In this document: piece after piece, positions 9,124-16,217 of the stretch
Layout: each line of letters opens with the position of its first letter
Position numbering within the stretch: the stretch's first letter is position 1
NCBI GenBank assembly: GCA_934667505.1
Contig: CAKULY010000014.1
Location: 1-54,849 of the forward strand
From: an uncultured Treponema sp.
GTDB taxonomy: Bacteria; Spirochaetota; Spirochaetia; Treponematales; Treponemataceae
DNA length: 54,849 nt
Direction: 5' to 3'
The notes under the pieces: generated by a model
The model's database searches: none
Told to the model about the DNA's origin: nothing
What the model saw: the letters and a program-made list of their open reading frames with translations, nothing else
Program-made: the position numbers and the translations under genes

Positions 9124-10263
9124 ATGACTGACTACAAGAAATTTGGCTATCATTTTATTGATAATGAATTTTTTGAATTTTATTGCGATCCATCAGTTTA
9201 TAAAGAAATAGTCGATGGAGATTCGGTTTATGTTTCTGGCACTTTTAATGGCTGGATAAACGGTTCTGATTCTTCGTGGCTTCTAAAAAAAACTATACGA
9301 AAAGGAAAGGTTTTTTATTTACTTCAGAAAAAAATAGCTGACATAGATGTCCCTGGAAATTCTGGATTTCCAGAATTTAGATTTTATGTTATTTCTTCAG
9401 ATGGACATCACGTTTTAAAAGAAAATCCTAACGAAAAAAATGTATTTTTAAACAATCGCCTTATACTGAAAGATAAGGAAGATATAGAATTTGTAAAAAA
9501 ATTAAAGTCTTTTAAAATCGTAAAAACTATGGAGGATTTTAATTTAGACTGTCCGGCTTGTCGTTCTGAAATAGCGAATTTCAGGCTTACGCCAGGAACT
9601 TCATGTCTTTACAGAGGCTATCATCCATACAAGCGTTCTCGTCCTGAGCTTGATACAGAGGATTCTAGGCTTGATTACGTTTTAAAGGCTTTGGAAAAAT
9701 ATGGAATTCAAAGCGATATAACTCTTTCTGGCTACGAAGCTGCTTCTTCTTATGAAAACGAAAAAATGCCAGAAATTATAGAAAAAATAGAAAAGAATGA
9801 AAACCGACTTTGCGTCGATATAGACTACAATCTTGTTTATTTCCATTCTGATGCGGCGGAGTTTTCAAATATCTTAAGAACTATTTCAAGGTTTATAATT
9901 TCAAAGCCAGCGCCTTTTTATATCCACTGCAGACTAGGAAGCGATAGGACTGGTGTGACTTGCGCAATTTTCGCCGCATTGTGCGGCGCTTCCTGGGAAG
10001 AAATCGCAGAGGATTACGAAAAAACTTCTAACTGTGGAATTGGTGAGTACAGAAACCGAAAATTGCTTTCCTATAGCTTAAAAAGAATGATAGGTTATGC
10101 GCCGGAAAATGCCGCAAATTTATGTCATTTAATGCAGTCATATTTCTTAAAGGAAAATATTCTTTCTGCAGAAGAGCTGGAAAGACTTGTAAAAAAACTT
10201 TCTTCTCTTGAAGAAAAGCGTGAGTCAGACTTTTTTGATTTTACAGGGAAACATATTTGCTAA
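9124..10263 (+). CDS. Carbohydrate-binding-like (CBM48/E-set) domain fused to a Cys-based protein phosphatase
   Basis: Two parts are visible. Residues about 30-115 resemble the AMPK-beta/CBM48 glycogen-binding E-set (VYVSGTFNGW early, then PEFRFYV). Residues about 145-310 form a dual-specificity/tyrosine phosphatase, starting near LYRGYHPYK and containing the active-site loop HCRLGSDRTG, with Cys269 as nucleophile and Arg275 as phosphate ligand (C-x5-R). No signal peptide is seen, so the protein is cytoplasmic. A sugar-binding module before a phosphatase is the order seen in animal laforin, a glucan phosphatase; plant SEX4 has the reverse order. TGGAG precedes the ATG. Glucan dephosphorylation is inference. 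The E-set could instead bind protein, and the phosphatase could act on phosphoproteins. Confidence 0.75.
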   Translation: MTDYKKFGYHFIDNEFFEFYCDPSVYKEIVDGDSVYVSGTFNGWINGSDSSWLLKKTIRKGKVFYLLQKKIADIDVPGNSGFPEFRFYVISSDGHHVLKENPNEKNVFLNNRLILKDKEDIEFVKKLKSFKIVKTMEDFNLDCPACRSEIANFRLTPGTSCLYRGYHPYKRSRPELDTEDSRLDYVLKALEKYGIQSDITLSGYEAASSYENEKMPEIIEKIEKNENRLCVDIDYNLVYFHSDAAEFSNILRTISRFIISKPAPFYIHCRLGSDRTGVTCAIFAALCGASWEEIAEDYEKTSNCGIGEYRNRKLLSYSLKRMIGYAPENAANLCHLMQSYFLKENILSAEELERLVKKLSSLEEKRESDFFDFTGKHIC

Positions 10264-10284
10264 ATAAGCAATAAAAAATGATAT

Positions 10285-10351
10285 AAAACAGCCGAAAATG
10301 TCGTCTGTTTTTATCTTAAAAAGTTCGCGTTGCAAACTTTTTTATGGGAGG
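10285..10351 (+). promoter_or_regulatory. Structured leader of mrp (leader element copy A1)
   Basis: Two adjacent hairpins lie here. AAAACAGCCG/CGTCTGTTTT (10285-10311) is followed by a T run. AAAAGTTCGC-GTT-GCAAACTTTT (10319-10341) is followed by TTATGGGAGG, the ribosome-binding site. Nearly the same sequence stands before flgL. An extended -10 (TGATATAAA) just upstream would place this whole element in the mRNA leader. Confidence 0.6.
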
Positions 10352-10356
10352 TTAGT

Positions 10357-11193
10357 ATGGCTGAAGAATGTTCACATGAATGTGGTTCGTGCGAAAAGTC
10401 TTGCGAGAAACGGGATTTTCACGTTGGGCTGCGTGCTGGAAGTTCGGTAAAGAAAGTTATAGGAATAGTAAGCGGTAAAGGTGGTGTTGGAAAATCTTTG
10501 GTTACAAGCCTTCTTGCTTGCAAACTTTCAAGCTCAGGTTATAAAACTGCGATTTTAGATGCCGATATTACAGGACCTTCAATTCCTGAGAGCTTTGGAG
10601 TAGGGCAAAACCGTGCGGAAAGTGATGGAGAGTCTCTAAATCCTGTGGTTACTGAATCTGGAATTCAGCTGATGTCCATGAATTTTCTTTTGGAAAACGA
10701 AAACGATCCTGTAATTTGGAGGGGACCTGTTATTGCAGGCGCTGTAAAGCAGTTTTGGACGGATGTGAATTGGCGCGATGTTGACTTTATGTTTGTAGAT
10801 ATGCCTCCGGGAACTGGCGATGTTCCTCTTACAGTTTTTCAATCTTTGCCTGTGGATGGAATAATTGTTGTTTCTTCTCCTCAGCAGTTGGTTCGCGTTA
10901 TTGTTGAAAAAGCTGTTAAAATGGCGAAAATGATGAACATTCCTGTTTTGGGACTAGTTGAAAATATGAGCTATGTAAAATGTCCTGATTGTGGAAAAGA
11001 AATCACTGTCTTTGGAAAAAGCAACATAGACAATATCGCGGCTTCTTTTAACCTTCCTGTTTTGGCAAGAATTCCAATGGAAGAAAGCGTTTCCAGGGCA
11101 GTTGATGCTGGCGATATAGAAAGCATCAATAGTCCGTATTTAGATGAAGCCTGCAAAGTTGTTGAGTCGCTTATAAAACAGCCTGAAAATTAG
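10357..11193 (+). CDS. mrp: Mrp/NBP35-family iron-sulfur cluster carrier ATPase
   Basis: A P-loop ATPase that holds and hands over Fe-S clusters to target proteins. I place the start at the ATG at 10357, behind GGGAGG, not at the earlier ATG at 10330. It gives a 278-residue protein. The N-terminus carries four cysteines (C5, C9, C12, C16). The deviant Walker A GKGGVGKS is at 40-47, followed by DADITGPS, DMPPGTGD and SSPQQLVRV. Near the C-terminus a CPDC pair (C209, C212) is the dimer-bridging cluster site. The N-terminal Cys cluster resembles that of NBP35-type members and is absent from the shortest Mrp proteins. Its stop overlaps the convergent thioesterase gene by 4 bases. Confidence 0.92.
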   Translation: MAEECSHECGSCEKSCEKRDFHVGLRAGSSVKKVIGIVSGKGGVGKSLVTSLLACKLSSSGYKTAILDADITGPSIPESFGVGQNRAESDGESLNPVVTESGIQLMSMNFLLENENDPVIWRGPVIAGAVKQFWTDVNWRDVDFMFVDMPPGTGDVPLTVFQSLPVDGIIVVSSPQQLVRVIVEKAVKMAKMMNIPVLGLVENMSYVKCPDCGKEITVFGKSNIDNIAASFNLPVLARIPMEESVSRAVDAGDIESINSPYLDEACKVVESLIKQPEN

Positions 11194-11591
11194 TTTTCCG
11201 GGTAAAGGCCTTCTACTAAAAATTCTTCAGGAATTTTAGAAGGTCTTCCCTGCGCATTTACGCTTGCCCAAGTTACTGTTGCTTGTGCGCAGACCGTTCC
11301 GTCTTCTTTTCTTATAGTCTGGCAAAATTCACCCATGATATGTTTAAGTTTTGTTGGCTCAGATTCTATGAGCAGTTTGTCGTTTAAATGAGCAGAAGCT
11401 TTGTAGTGAATATCTATGTGTGTTACGTAAAGATAAAAGCCTGCTTTTACAAGTCCGTTATAGTCAAAATTAATTGAATTTAAAAAATCCATTCTAGCGT
11501 GTTCAAGATAGTTTAGGTAGACGGCATTGTTTACATGGTTGTAAGAGTCACATTCATAGGATCTTACAGAAAGTTCGGTTATATGTTTCAT
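11190..11591 (-). CDS. Acyl-CoA thioesterase, hotdog fold (YbgC/FadM type)
   Basis: A small hotdog-fold thioesterase that hydrolyses acyl-CoA. I choose the ATG at 11591 (133 residues): homology begins at once (ELSVRSYECDSYNHVNNAVYLNYLEHAR), with the catalytic Asp in the conserved Y-x-x-D-x-x-x-H-V-N-N motif. A longer frame back to 11684 exists, but it would run through a near-perfect promoter whose -10 lies 7 bases before this ATG. No ribosome-binding site precedes the ATG, which suggests a leaderless message. The active-site motif and DIHYKASAHLNDKL are typical of 4-hydroxybenzoyl-CoA thioesterase relatives. The physiological substrate is unknown. Confidence 0.85.
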   Translation of the reverse strand: MKHITELSVRSYECDSYNHVNNAVYLNYLEHARMDFLNSINFDYNGLVKAGFYLYVTHIDIHYKASAHLNDKLLIESEPTKLKHIMGEFCQTIRKEDGTVCAQATVTWASVNAQGRPSKIPEEFLVEGLYPEN

Positions 11592-11598
11592 GTTTTGT

Positions 11599-11627
11599 AT
11601 TATATTCAGAGCGTTTTTTGTTGTAAA
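11599..11627 (-). promoter_or_regulatory. Sigma-70 promoter of the thioesterase gene, probably leaderless
   Basis: On the minus strand, TTTACA (11622-11627), a 17-base spacer, then a perfect TATAAT (11599-11604). Only ACAAAAC separates the -10 from the ATG at 11591, so transcription should begin at or next to the start codon. Confidence 0.7.
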
Positions 11628-11698
11628 TAGATTAAAATCATTGTCTTGCAAAAACTCGATTTTTGGGTTAAATGATTGCTCCAAAATCTTGAAATTTG

Positions 11699-11704
11699 TA
11701 TAAT
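11699..11704 (+). promoter_or_regulatory. -10 box of the nagZ-like gene, probably leaderless
   Basis: A perfect TATAAT sits 6 bases before the ATG at 11711, with no ribosome-binding site between. The -35 position (TTGCTC at 11676-11681, 17-base spacer) is a weak match. Confidence 0.55.
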
Positions 11705-11710
11705 TTCTGC

Positions 11711-13051
11711 ATGATGCCTTTTTTTAAAAAAACATTTTTTTTGCTCTGCGCAGTTTTCTTTGTATCTTGTTCTAATCGGATAGATGATTCCATTCTTGAC
11801 AAAAAAGAACTCCTTTGTAGAAAATCTGCATTAAAAGTTCAGCAAGAAATTGATTATGTCAATTTGAAGAAAATAAATGCCTTTGAAGAATTTTTTTCTA
11901 ATTTAAGCGAGGCGCAAAAGATTTCTCAACTGTTTGTAGAAAATATTGAGGGAGATACAGTTTTTGTTCCGGTTGAAAAAACAGGCTCTTTATATGAATT
12001 TCAAAGTTCTAGGGAAGGAGAGGCTCTTATTCCCGGAGGATATTTGTTTTTTTCGTTTAATTTAAAAGAGACTCCAAAGGAAATAATTAAGTTTACAAAT
12101 TCTATAAAAAAGTTTTGCTATGAAAAGCAGTTGGTTCCTCCTTTTTTGTCAATAGACCAGGAAGGCGGCTATGTAAACAGATTAAAAATAGTTTCAGGTC
12201 CTCTTCCTTCGCAGGAAAAAGTTTCTGAAATTCTTACTGTTGCGCAAGCGTATAATTTGTATTCTTTGCAAGCAAAGCAGATGAAGACCTTAGGTTTTGA
12301 CATAAATCTTGCCCCTGTTGTAGAGGTTTGCACTGAGCAAAACAACGTTTTTTTAGATGGCAGGAGTTTTGGTTCTGCTATCAAAGTTGAACAATACGGA
12401 AAAGCTTGTGTCAATGGATATAAAATGAACGGAATAGAAACAGTTTTAAAACATTTTCCTGGCAATTCAAATACAGACCCTCATACAGGGCTGCCGGAAA
12501 TAAATCTTTCAATGGAAGAATTAAATAAGCTTCTTTTGCCGTTTGAAAAAGTCCTTTCATTAAATCCTGTAGGAGTTTTAATGTCCCATGCAAGGACTAC
12601 TGCTTTAGATAGTGAAAATCCCGCGTGTTTTTCTAAAGAATGGATTATCGAAAATCTTAGAAAACAAAAAAAGTTCAAGGGGATTGTTTTTAGCGACGAC
12701 GTTTTTATGGCTGCTCTTGCAAAAAATGGTTACCCTCCAGAAACTGCCGCTATAAAAGCAATTGAAGCAGGCATAAACTGCATAATGATTTCTGAAAAGC
12801 GCTTTGCCACGTCTGCAAGCGCTGTTTTAAAAAAGATGAATGAAGATTCTGAATTTTTAGAATTAGTAAATGAGTCTGCCAAAAAAATTCTTTTGTACAA
12901 GCTTTCTGCAGGAATCCTTTCTTACAGCTGTGATGAAAACGGTTATTGGAAAGTAGTGATTCCGTTAAAAAATCCTGATTATGATAAAAGTTTGGAAGAA
13001 TTTAATTCTGCAAGAAATAAAAATATAGATTTATATACTGACTTTTTTTAG
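11711..13051 (+). CDS. GH3 beta-N-acetylhexosaminidase-like lipoprotein (NagZ family)
   Basis: Family GH3 enzymes of this type cut N-acetylglucosamine from muropeptides or chitin oligomers. A lipoprotein signal runs to FVSC, with Cys20 the lipidated residue, so this copy faces the periplasm or outside, unlike cytoplasmic NagZ. SIDQEGGYVNRL starts the barrel. KHFPGNSNTDPHTGLP (residues 247-262) holds the Asp256/His258 catalytic motif. FSDDVFM carries the nucleophile Asp (329 or 330). The start is the first of two ATG codons at 11711, since a TATAAT lies just before it; a TTG at 11696 would sit inside the promoter. The domain fits GH3 well; the exact substrate is inferred. Confidence 0.85.
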   Translation: MMPFFKKTFFLLCAVFFVSCSNRIDDSILDKKELLCRKSALKVQQEIDYVNLKKINAFEEFFSNLSEAQKISQLFVENIEGDTVFVPVEKTGSLYEFQSSREGEALIPGGYLFFSFNLKETPKEIIKFTNSIKKFCYEKQLVPPFLSIDQEGGYVNRLKIVSGPLPSQEKVSEILTVAQAYNLYSLQAKQMKTLGFDINLAPVVEVCTEQNNVFLDGRSFGSAIKVEQYGKACVNGYKMNGIETVLKHFPGNSNTDPHTGLPEINLSMEELNKLLLPFEKVLSLNPVGVLMSHARTTALDSENPACFSKEWIIENLRKQKKFKGIVFSDDVFMAALAKNGYPPETAAIKAIEAGINCIMISEKRFATSASAVLKKMNEDSEFLELVNESAKKILLYKLSAGILSYSCDENGYWKVVIPLKNPDYDKSLEEFNSARNKNIDLYTDFF

Positions 13052-13084
13052 AGTTTATCCCTTGAGCAAACTACAGGAACTAAG

Positions 13085-13933
13085 ATGAAAAAAAAACAAA
13101 ATGAAAGTAAAGAAGATTTTCGTGGAAAACTAGGTTTTGAAAAATATTATTCATCGCTTTTTAATGAAAGGTGGCCAGCATTAAAAGAATCTTTTAATAA
13201 GGATGCTGTACACGCTTGCTGGTATATTGACGGTTTTCAACCGTACTATTTAGATCCTGCTAGTGTCTTTGCCGCAGCGCAGTTGCCTCTTGAAAAGTCT
13301 GAAAAAATTCTTGATATGTGCGCAGCCCCTGGTGGAAAAACTTTGGTTCTTGCTTCTAGAATGGAAAAAAACGCAACTCTGCATAGCAATGAACGTTCTC
13401 CTGCTAGAAAACAAAGGCTTGTTCAAGTCTGTACAACTTGTGTTCCTGAAGAAATTCGTGGGCGAATAAAAATAACTTGTTCCGATGCTGCAAAAATGTG
13501 TACAAAGAATACAGAATGTTATGAGCGAATTTTGTTGGATGCTCCTTGTTCTAGCGAAAGGCACGTGTTTAATGATGAAAAATATCTTTCGCAGTGGTCG
13601 CCTGCCAGAATAAAAACTCTGGCTATGGAGCAATGGGCACTTCTGTCATGCGCGTATAGATTGCTTTCTCCAGGCGGTTATTTGCTTTATTCAACTTGCG
13701 CATTGAACGTTTGCGAAAACGATGGCGTGCTTGAAAAATTATACAAAAAGTTTCCAGAGGCAAAAAATGCATTTGAAAACTCGGTTCCCAAAATTGGAGA
13801 AGATATTTTCAGCTTTTGCAAAATGGATTTTATTCCTAATGTTGAAAAAACGAAATACGGTTTTCATATCTTGCCGGATGTTCAAAACGGCTGCGGACCA
13901 ATATGGTTTTCTATGGTTCAAAAACCTGAGTAG
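13085..13933 (+). CDS. RsmB/Nop2/NSUN-family RNA m5C methyltransferase
   Basis: Methylates a cytosine in RNA (probably rRNA) using S-adenosylmethionine. The SAM-binding motif LDMCAAPGGKT is at 77-86. The two cysteines of the m5C mechanism are Cys155 in LLDAPCSSERH and Cys205 in YSTCAL. There is no N-terminal NusB-like or PUA domain, so this is a catalytic-core-only form of 282 residues. The DAPCSSERH sequence and compact size resemble the NSUN3/NSUN4-like branch. Position specificity is unknown. AGGAA lies before the ATG, and a strong hairpin terminator follows. Confidence 0.88.
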   Translation: MKKKQNESKEDFRGKLGFEKYYSSLFNERWPALKESFNKDAVHACWYIDGFQPYYLDPASVFAAAQLPLEKSEKILDMCAAPGGKTLVLASRMEKNATLHSNERSPARKQRLVQVCTTCVPEEIRGRIKITCSDAAKMCTKNTECYERILLDAPCSSERHVFNDEKYLSQWSPARIKTLAMEQWALLSCAYRLLSPGGYLLYSTCALNVCENDGVLEKLYKKFPEAKNAFENSVPKIGEDIFSFCKMDFIPNVEKTKYGFHILPDVQNGCGPIWFSMVQKPE

Positions 13934-13948
13934 ACTCTGCTTTTAGGT

Positions 13949-13988
13949 CGAAAGCCGGGCTTTTATAAAAAGCTGGGCTTTCGGCTTT
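13949..13988 (+). terminator. Hairpin terminator (element C1)
   Basis: CGAAAGCCGGGCTTTT and AAAAGCTGGGCTTTCG form a 16-bp stem (two non-Watson-Crick positions) around a 3-base loop, followed by GGCTTTTT. It closes the methyltransferase gene. The arms recur, in longer form, in the leader of the capD operon. Confidence 0.8.
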
Positions 13989-14030
13989 TTAATCAAAGTG
14001 CGAAAGTTAGATATAGAACTGTTACAAACA

Positions 14031-14060
14031 TTGACATATTTATCCGTTTTAATGTAGAAT
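14031..14060 (+). promoter_or_regulatory. Sigma-70 promoter of yebC
   Basis: A perfect TTGACA (14031-14036), 18 bases, then TAGAAT (14055-14060) with an upstream TG. This predicts a leader of about 30 bases. Confidence 0.75.
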
Positions 14061-14096
14061 AAAGAACTATTTCGTATTATTTATAAGAGGTTTTCA

Positions 14097-14840
14097 ATGT
14101 CAGGACATAGTAAATGGGCAACTATTAAACATGCAAAAGGTATTGCCGACGCAAAACGCGGTAAGATATTTACAAAATTCATTAAGGAAATTTCTATTGC
14201 AGCCCGAATGGGTGGTGGGGATCCTGATTCCAATCCACGTCTTCGAACAGTAATTATTAAAGCGCGCGCAGCAAACATGCCAAAGGACAATATTGAACGC
14301 GCAATTAAAAAAGGTACTGGTGAAGACGGCGCTACAGCTTACGAAGAGCTTGTTTACGAAGGATATGCTGCTGGTGGTGTTGCCGTAATGGTTGAAGTTC
14401 TTACAGACAACAAGAACAGAGCTGCTGCTGACGTTCGCAATATTTTTACAAAGAACGGCGGAAATCTTGGAACTACAGGCTCTGTTTCTCGTATGTTTCA
14501 AAGAAAAGGAACTATCGAATACGATGCTGATAAAGTAAACGAAGATGAAGTTATGGAAGTCGCTCTTGAAGCAGGCGCAGACGACATTGTTAATGAAGAC
14601 GGTGTTATAACTGTTACAACTACACCTGAAGCATTCTCTGCTGTTGCAGATGCTCTTAATGCAAAAGGTTTTGAATCTCTTTCTGCTGATGTAGGAATGG
14701 TACCTGATGCATATACTCCAGTTGACAAGGAAACTGCTGCAAAAGTTCAAAAGATGATAGATCGTCTTGAAGACAATGATGATGTTCAAAACGTTTATCA
14801 CACAGCAGAATTCCCAGACGACTTTGAGCCAGAAGAGTAG
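14097..14840 (+). CDS. yebC: YebC/TACO1-family translation factor
   Basis: YebC/TACO1 proteins bind the ribosome and help translation of difficult stretches such as polyproline; older annotation calls them transcriptional regulators. The 247-residue protein begins [25 protein letters not shown] and contains the conserved [14 protein letters not shown] and [22 protein letters not shown] blocks. It ends in an acidic tail. AGAGG lies just before the ATG. The gene stands directly before ruvCAB, as in many bacteria, but two terminators separate them. A long antisense frame here is a coding shadow. Confidence 0.96.
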   Translation: MSGHSKWATIKHAKGIADAKRGKIFTKFIKEISIAARMGGGDPDSNPRLRTVIIKARAANMPKDNIERAIKKGTGEDGATAYEELVYEGYAAGGVAVMVEVLTDNKNRAAADVRNIFTKNGGNLGTTGSVSRMFQRKGTIEYDADKVNEDEVMEVALEAGADDIVNEDGVITVTTTPEAFSAVADALNAKGFESLSADVGMVPDAYTPVDKETAAKVQKMIDRLEDNDDVQNVYHTAEFPDDFEPEE

Positions 14841-14905
14841 TTTTTAATTAATGGGGCTATTCAAAAAGCTAAAAGCTAATGGTCATCTTAAGCTTGATTA
14901 GGATG

Positions 14906-14930
14906 GCGCTTCAATTTTGCAGCGCTTTTT
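14906..14930 (+). terminator. Terminator downstream of yebC (first)
   Basis: GCGCT and AGCGC form a short stem around TCAATTTTGC, followed by TTTTT. Confidence 0.55.
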
Positions 14931-14961
14931 AGATAGTTCCGTTTATGTTTTTTTGTTTGCA

Positions 14962-15000
14962 AACCACGAATAGTTATACGCTTTTCGTGGTTATTTTTTT
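14962..15000 (+). terminator. Terminator between yebC and ruvC (second)
   Basis: AACCACGAA and TTCGTGGTT form a 9-bp perfect stem around a 13-base loop, followed by ATTTTTTT. It ends two bases before the first ATG proposed for ruvC. Confidence 0.75.
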
Positions 15001-15002
15001 CT

Positions 15003-15545
15003 ATGATTAATAATGATTGCAGTTTTAAGCAGCTGCCAGGTTCAGATATAACAACACCTTCTCGAAAAATACGTCGCATTTTAGGAATTGATCCGGGGCT
15101 TGCGAATACAGGTTTCGGCATTGTCGATTATTCTAGCGGTAAGTATAGAATGGTCAGTTATGGCTGCATAACTACGAAATCTACGCAATCCCATTCAGAA
15201 AGGCTTCTTTCTATTTATAATCGAATTCAAGCCGTAATTGAAGAGTTTCGCCCAAACGAAGCTTGCATGGAAGCGCTTTTTTTTGTAAAGAATGTTACGA
15301 GCGGAATAAGTGTTGCTGAAGCAAAGGGGGTTGTGACTTTGTGTCTAGCCCAAAACGTTGTTCCACTTTGCGAATATAAACCGAATCAGATAAAGCAAGC
15401 TGTTACAGGTTCTGCAAATGCAGATAAAATTTTAGTTGAAAAATATGTTCAAATTTTGCTGGGGCTAAAAGAAATTCCTCATCCAGACCACGCTGCGGAT
15501 GCTCTTGCAGGCGCAATAACACATATTCATTACACCTGCCGTTGA
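15003..15545 (+). CDS. ruvC: Holliday junction resolvase RuvC
   Basis: RuvC cuts Holliday junctions in the RuvABC complex. The active-site acids are visible: Asp30 in GIDPG, Glu90 in CMEALFF, and His163/Asp166 in HPDHAADAL. The ATG at 15003 gives 180 residues with about 24 extra residues before the conserved core (RRILGIDPGLANTG). There is no ribosome-binding site before it, and a terminator ends only 2 bases upstream, so the true start or promoter is uncertain. I see no alternative ATG or GTG before the core. It is followed after 57 bases by ruvA. Confidence 0.92.
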   Translation: MINNDCSFKQLPGSDITTPSRKIRRILGIDPGLANTGFGIVDYSSGKYRMVSYGCITTKSTQSHSERLLSIYNRIQAVIEEFRPNEACMEALFFVKNVTSGISVAEAKGVVTLCLAQNVVPLCEYKPNQIKQAVTGSANADKILVEKYVQILLGLKEIPHPDHAADALAGAITHIHYTCR

Positions 15546-15590
15546 ATGTTTGTCTATCTGTTCTATCTTTATTATTTTTGTTTTTTATTC

Positions 15591-15596
15591 TATTAT
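15591..15596 (+). promoter_or_regulatory. -10 box directly before ruvA
   Basis: TATTAT lies 6 bases before the ATG at 15603, with no ribosome-binding site between. The -35 position (TTTATT) matches poorly. Confidence 0.4.
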
Positions 15597-15602
15597 AGAT
15601 TG

Positions 15603-16217
15603 ATGTTTAATTCTTTGATGGGTACGATTACAGGTAAATTTCCAAAGCAGTTGTTTGTTGAAACAAATGGAATAGAATGGGATATTTGTGTTCCAGACAC
15701 AAATTTAGATATGTTTCCTTCTGTTGGAACTTCTTGCCGCGTTTTTTTGTGGCTTCAGCATACTGATATGCTAATGAATCTTTATGGCTTTGCAACTGTT
15801 GAAGAAAGGAAATTGTTTTTGGATTTGCTAAAAGTCGATGGGGTAGGTCCAAAAGGAGCTATAAAAATAATGAGCAGCGTAAGCAGTTCTGTACTGGCTC
15901 AAGTTCTTGATTCTGGAGATTTAGCCCGCCTTGAAAAAATTCCAGGAGTAGGGAAAAAAACAGCTGGAAAAATGCTTCTTGCGTTGAAAGGAAAACTTTC
16001 TGTTCATGAAGAAAATTCTTGTTCAATTATAAAAAAGAATTCTGACTATAGTGATGTTGAAAATTCCTTGGTAGCGATGGGGTATGAAAGACTTTTAGTT
16101 CAACAAAAAATTTCGTTGATTGTAGAGTCCCTTTTGAATGATGAAAAATTTGCTTCTATGAATCAAAAAGAAAAAGAAGAAACTGTTTTTAGGCGTGCTA
16201 TTGTGGAGATGGCTTAG
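15603..16217 (+). CDS. ruvA: Holliday junction branch-migration protein RuvA
   Basis: RuvA tetramers bind the four-way junction and load the RuvB motor. I choose the ATG at 15603 (MFNSLMGTITGKF, 204 residues) rather than the longer frame from 15546, whose first residues are an unlikely run of Tyr/Phe/Leu. Domain I is the OB fold. Domain II has the two helix-hairpin-helix motifs, VDGVGPKGAIKIM and IPGVGKKTAGKML. Domain III at the C-terminus binds RuvB. No ribosome-binding site is present. The ruvA stop and ruvB start abut, so ruvA and ruvB are one operon. Confidence 0.94.
   Translation: MFNSLMGTITGKFPKQLFVETNGIEWDICVPDTNLDMFPSVGTSCRVFLWLQHTDMLMNLYGFATVEERKLFLDLLKVDGVGPKGAIKIMSSVSSSVLAQVLDSGDLARLEKIPGVGKKTAGKMLLALKGKLSVHEENSCSIIKKNSDYSDVENSLVAMGYERLLVQQKISLIVESLLNDEKFASMNQKEKEETVFRRAIVEMA

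Noticed and set aside
11592..11684. Longer thioesterase frame starting at 11684
   Set aside because: It runs through a near-perfect promoter and adds about 30 residues with no homology.
14100..14801. Long open frame on the minus strand across yebC (233 residues)
   Set aside because: It is the antisense shadow of yebC: high Cys/Asn/Ser content with no homology pattern and no ribosome-binding site. yebC itself has a promoter, a ribosome-binding site and full conservation.
15546..15602. RuvA start at 15546 with an N-terminal Tyr/Phe/Leu-rich stretch
   Set aside because: The extra 19 residues look like a membrane segment and do not fit a soluble RuvA; the core begins at MFNSLMGTITGKF.
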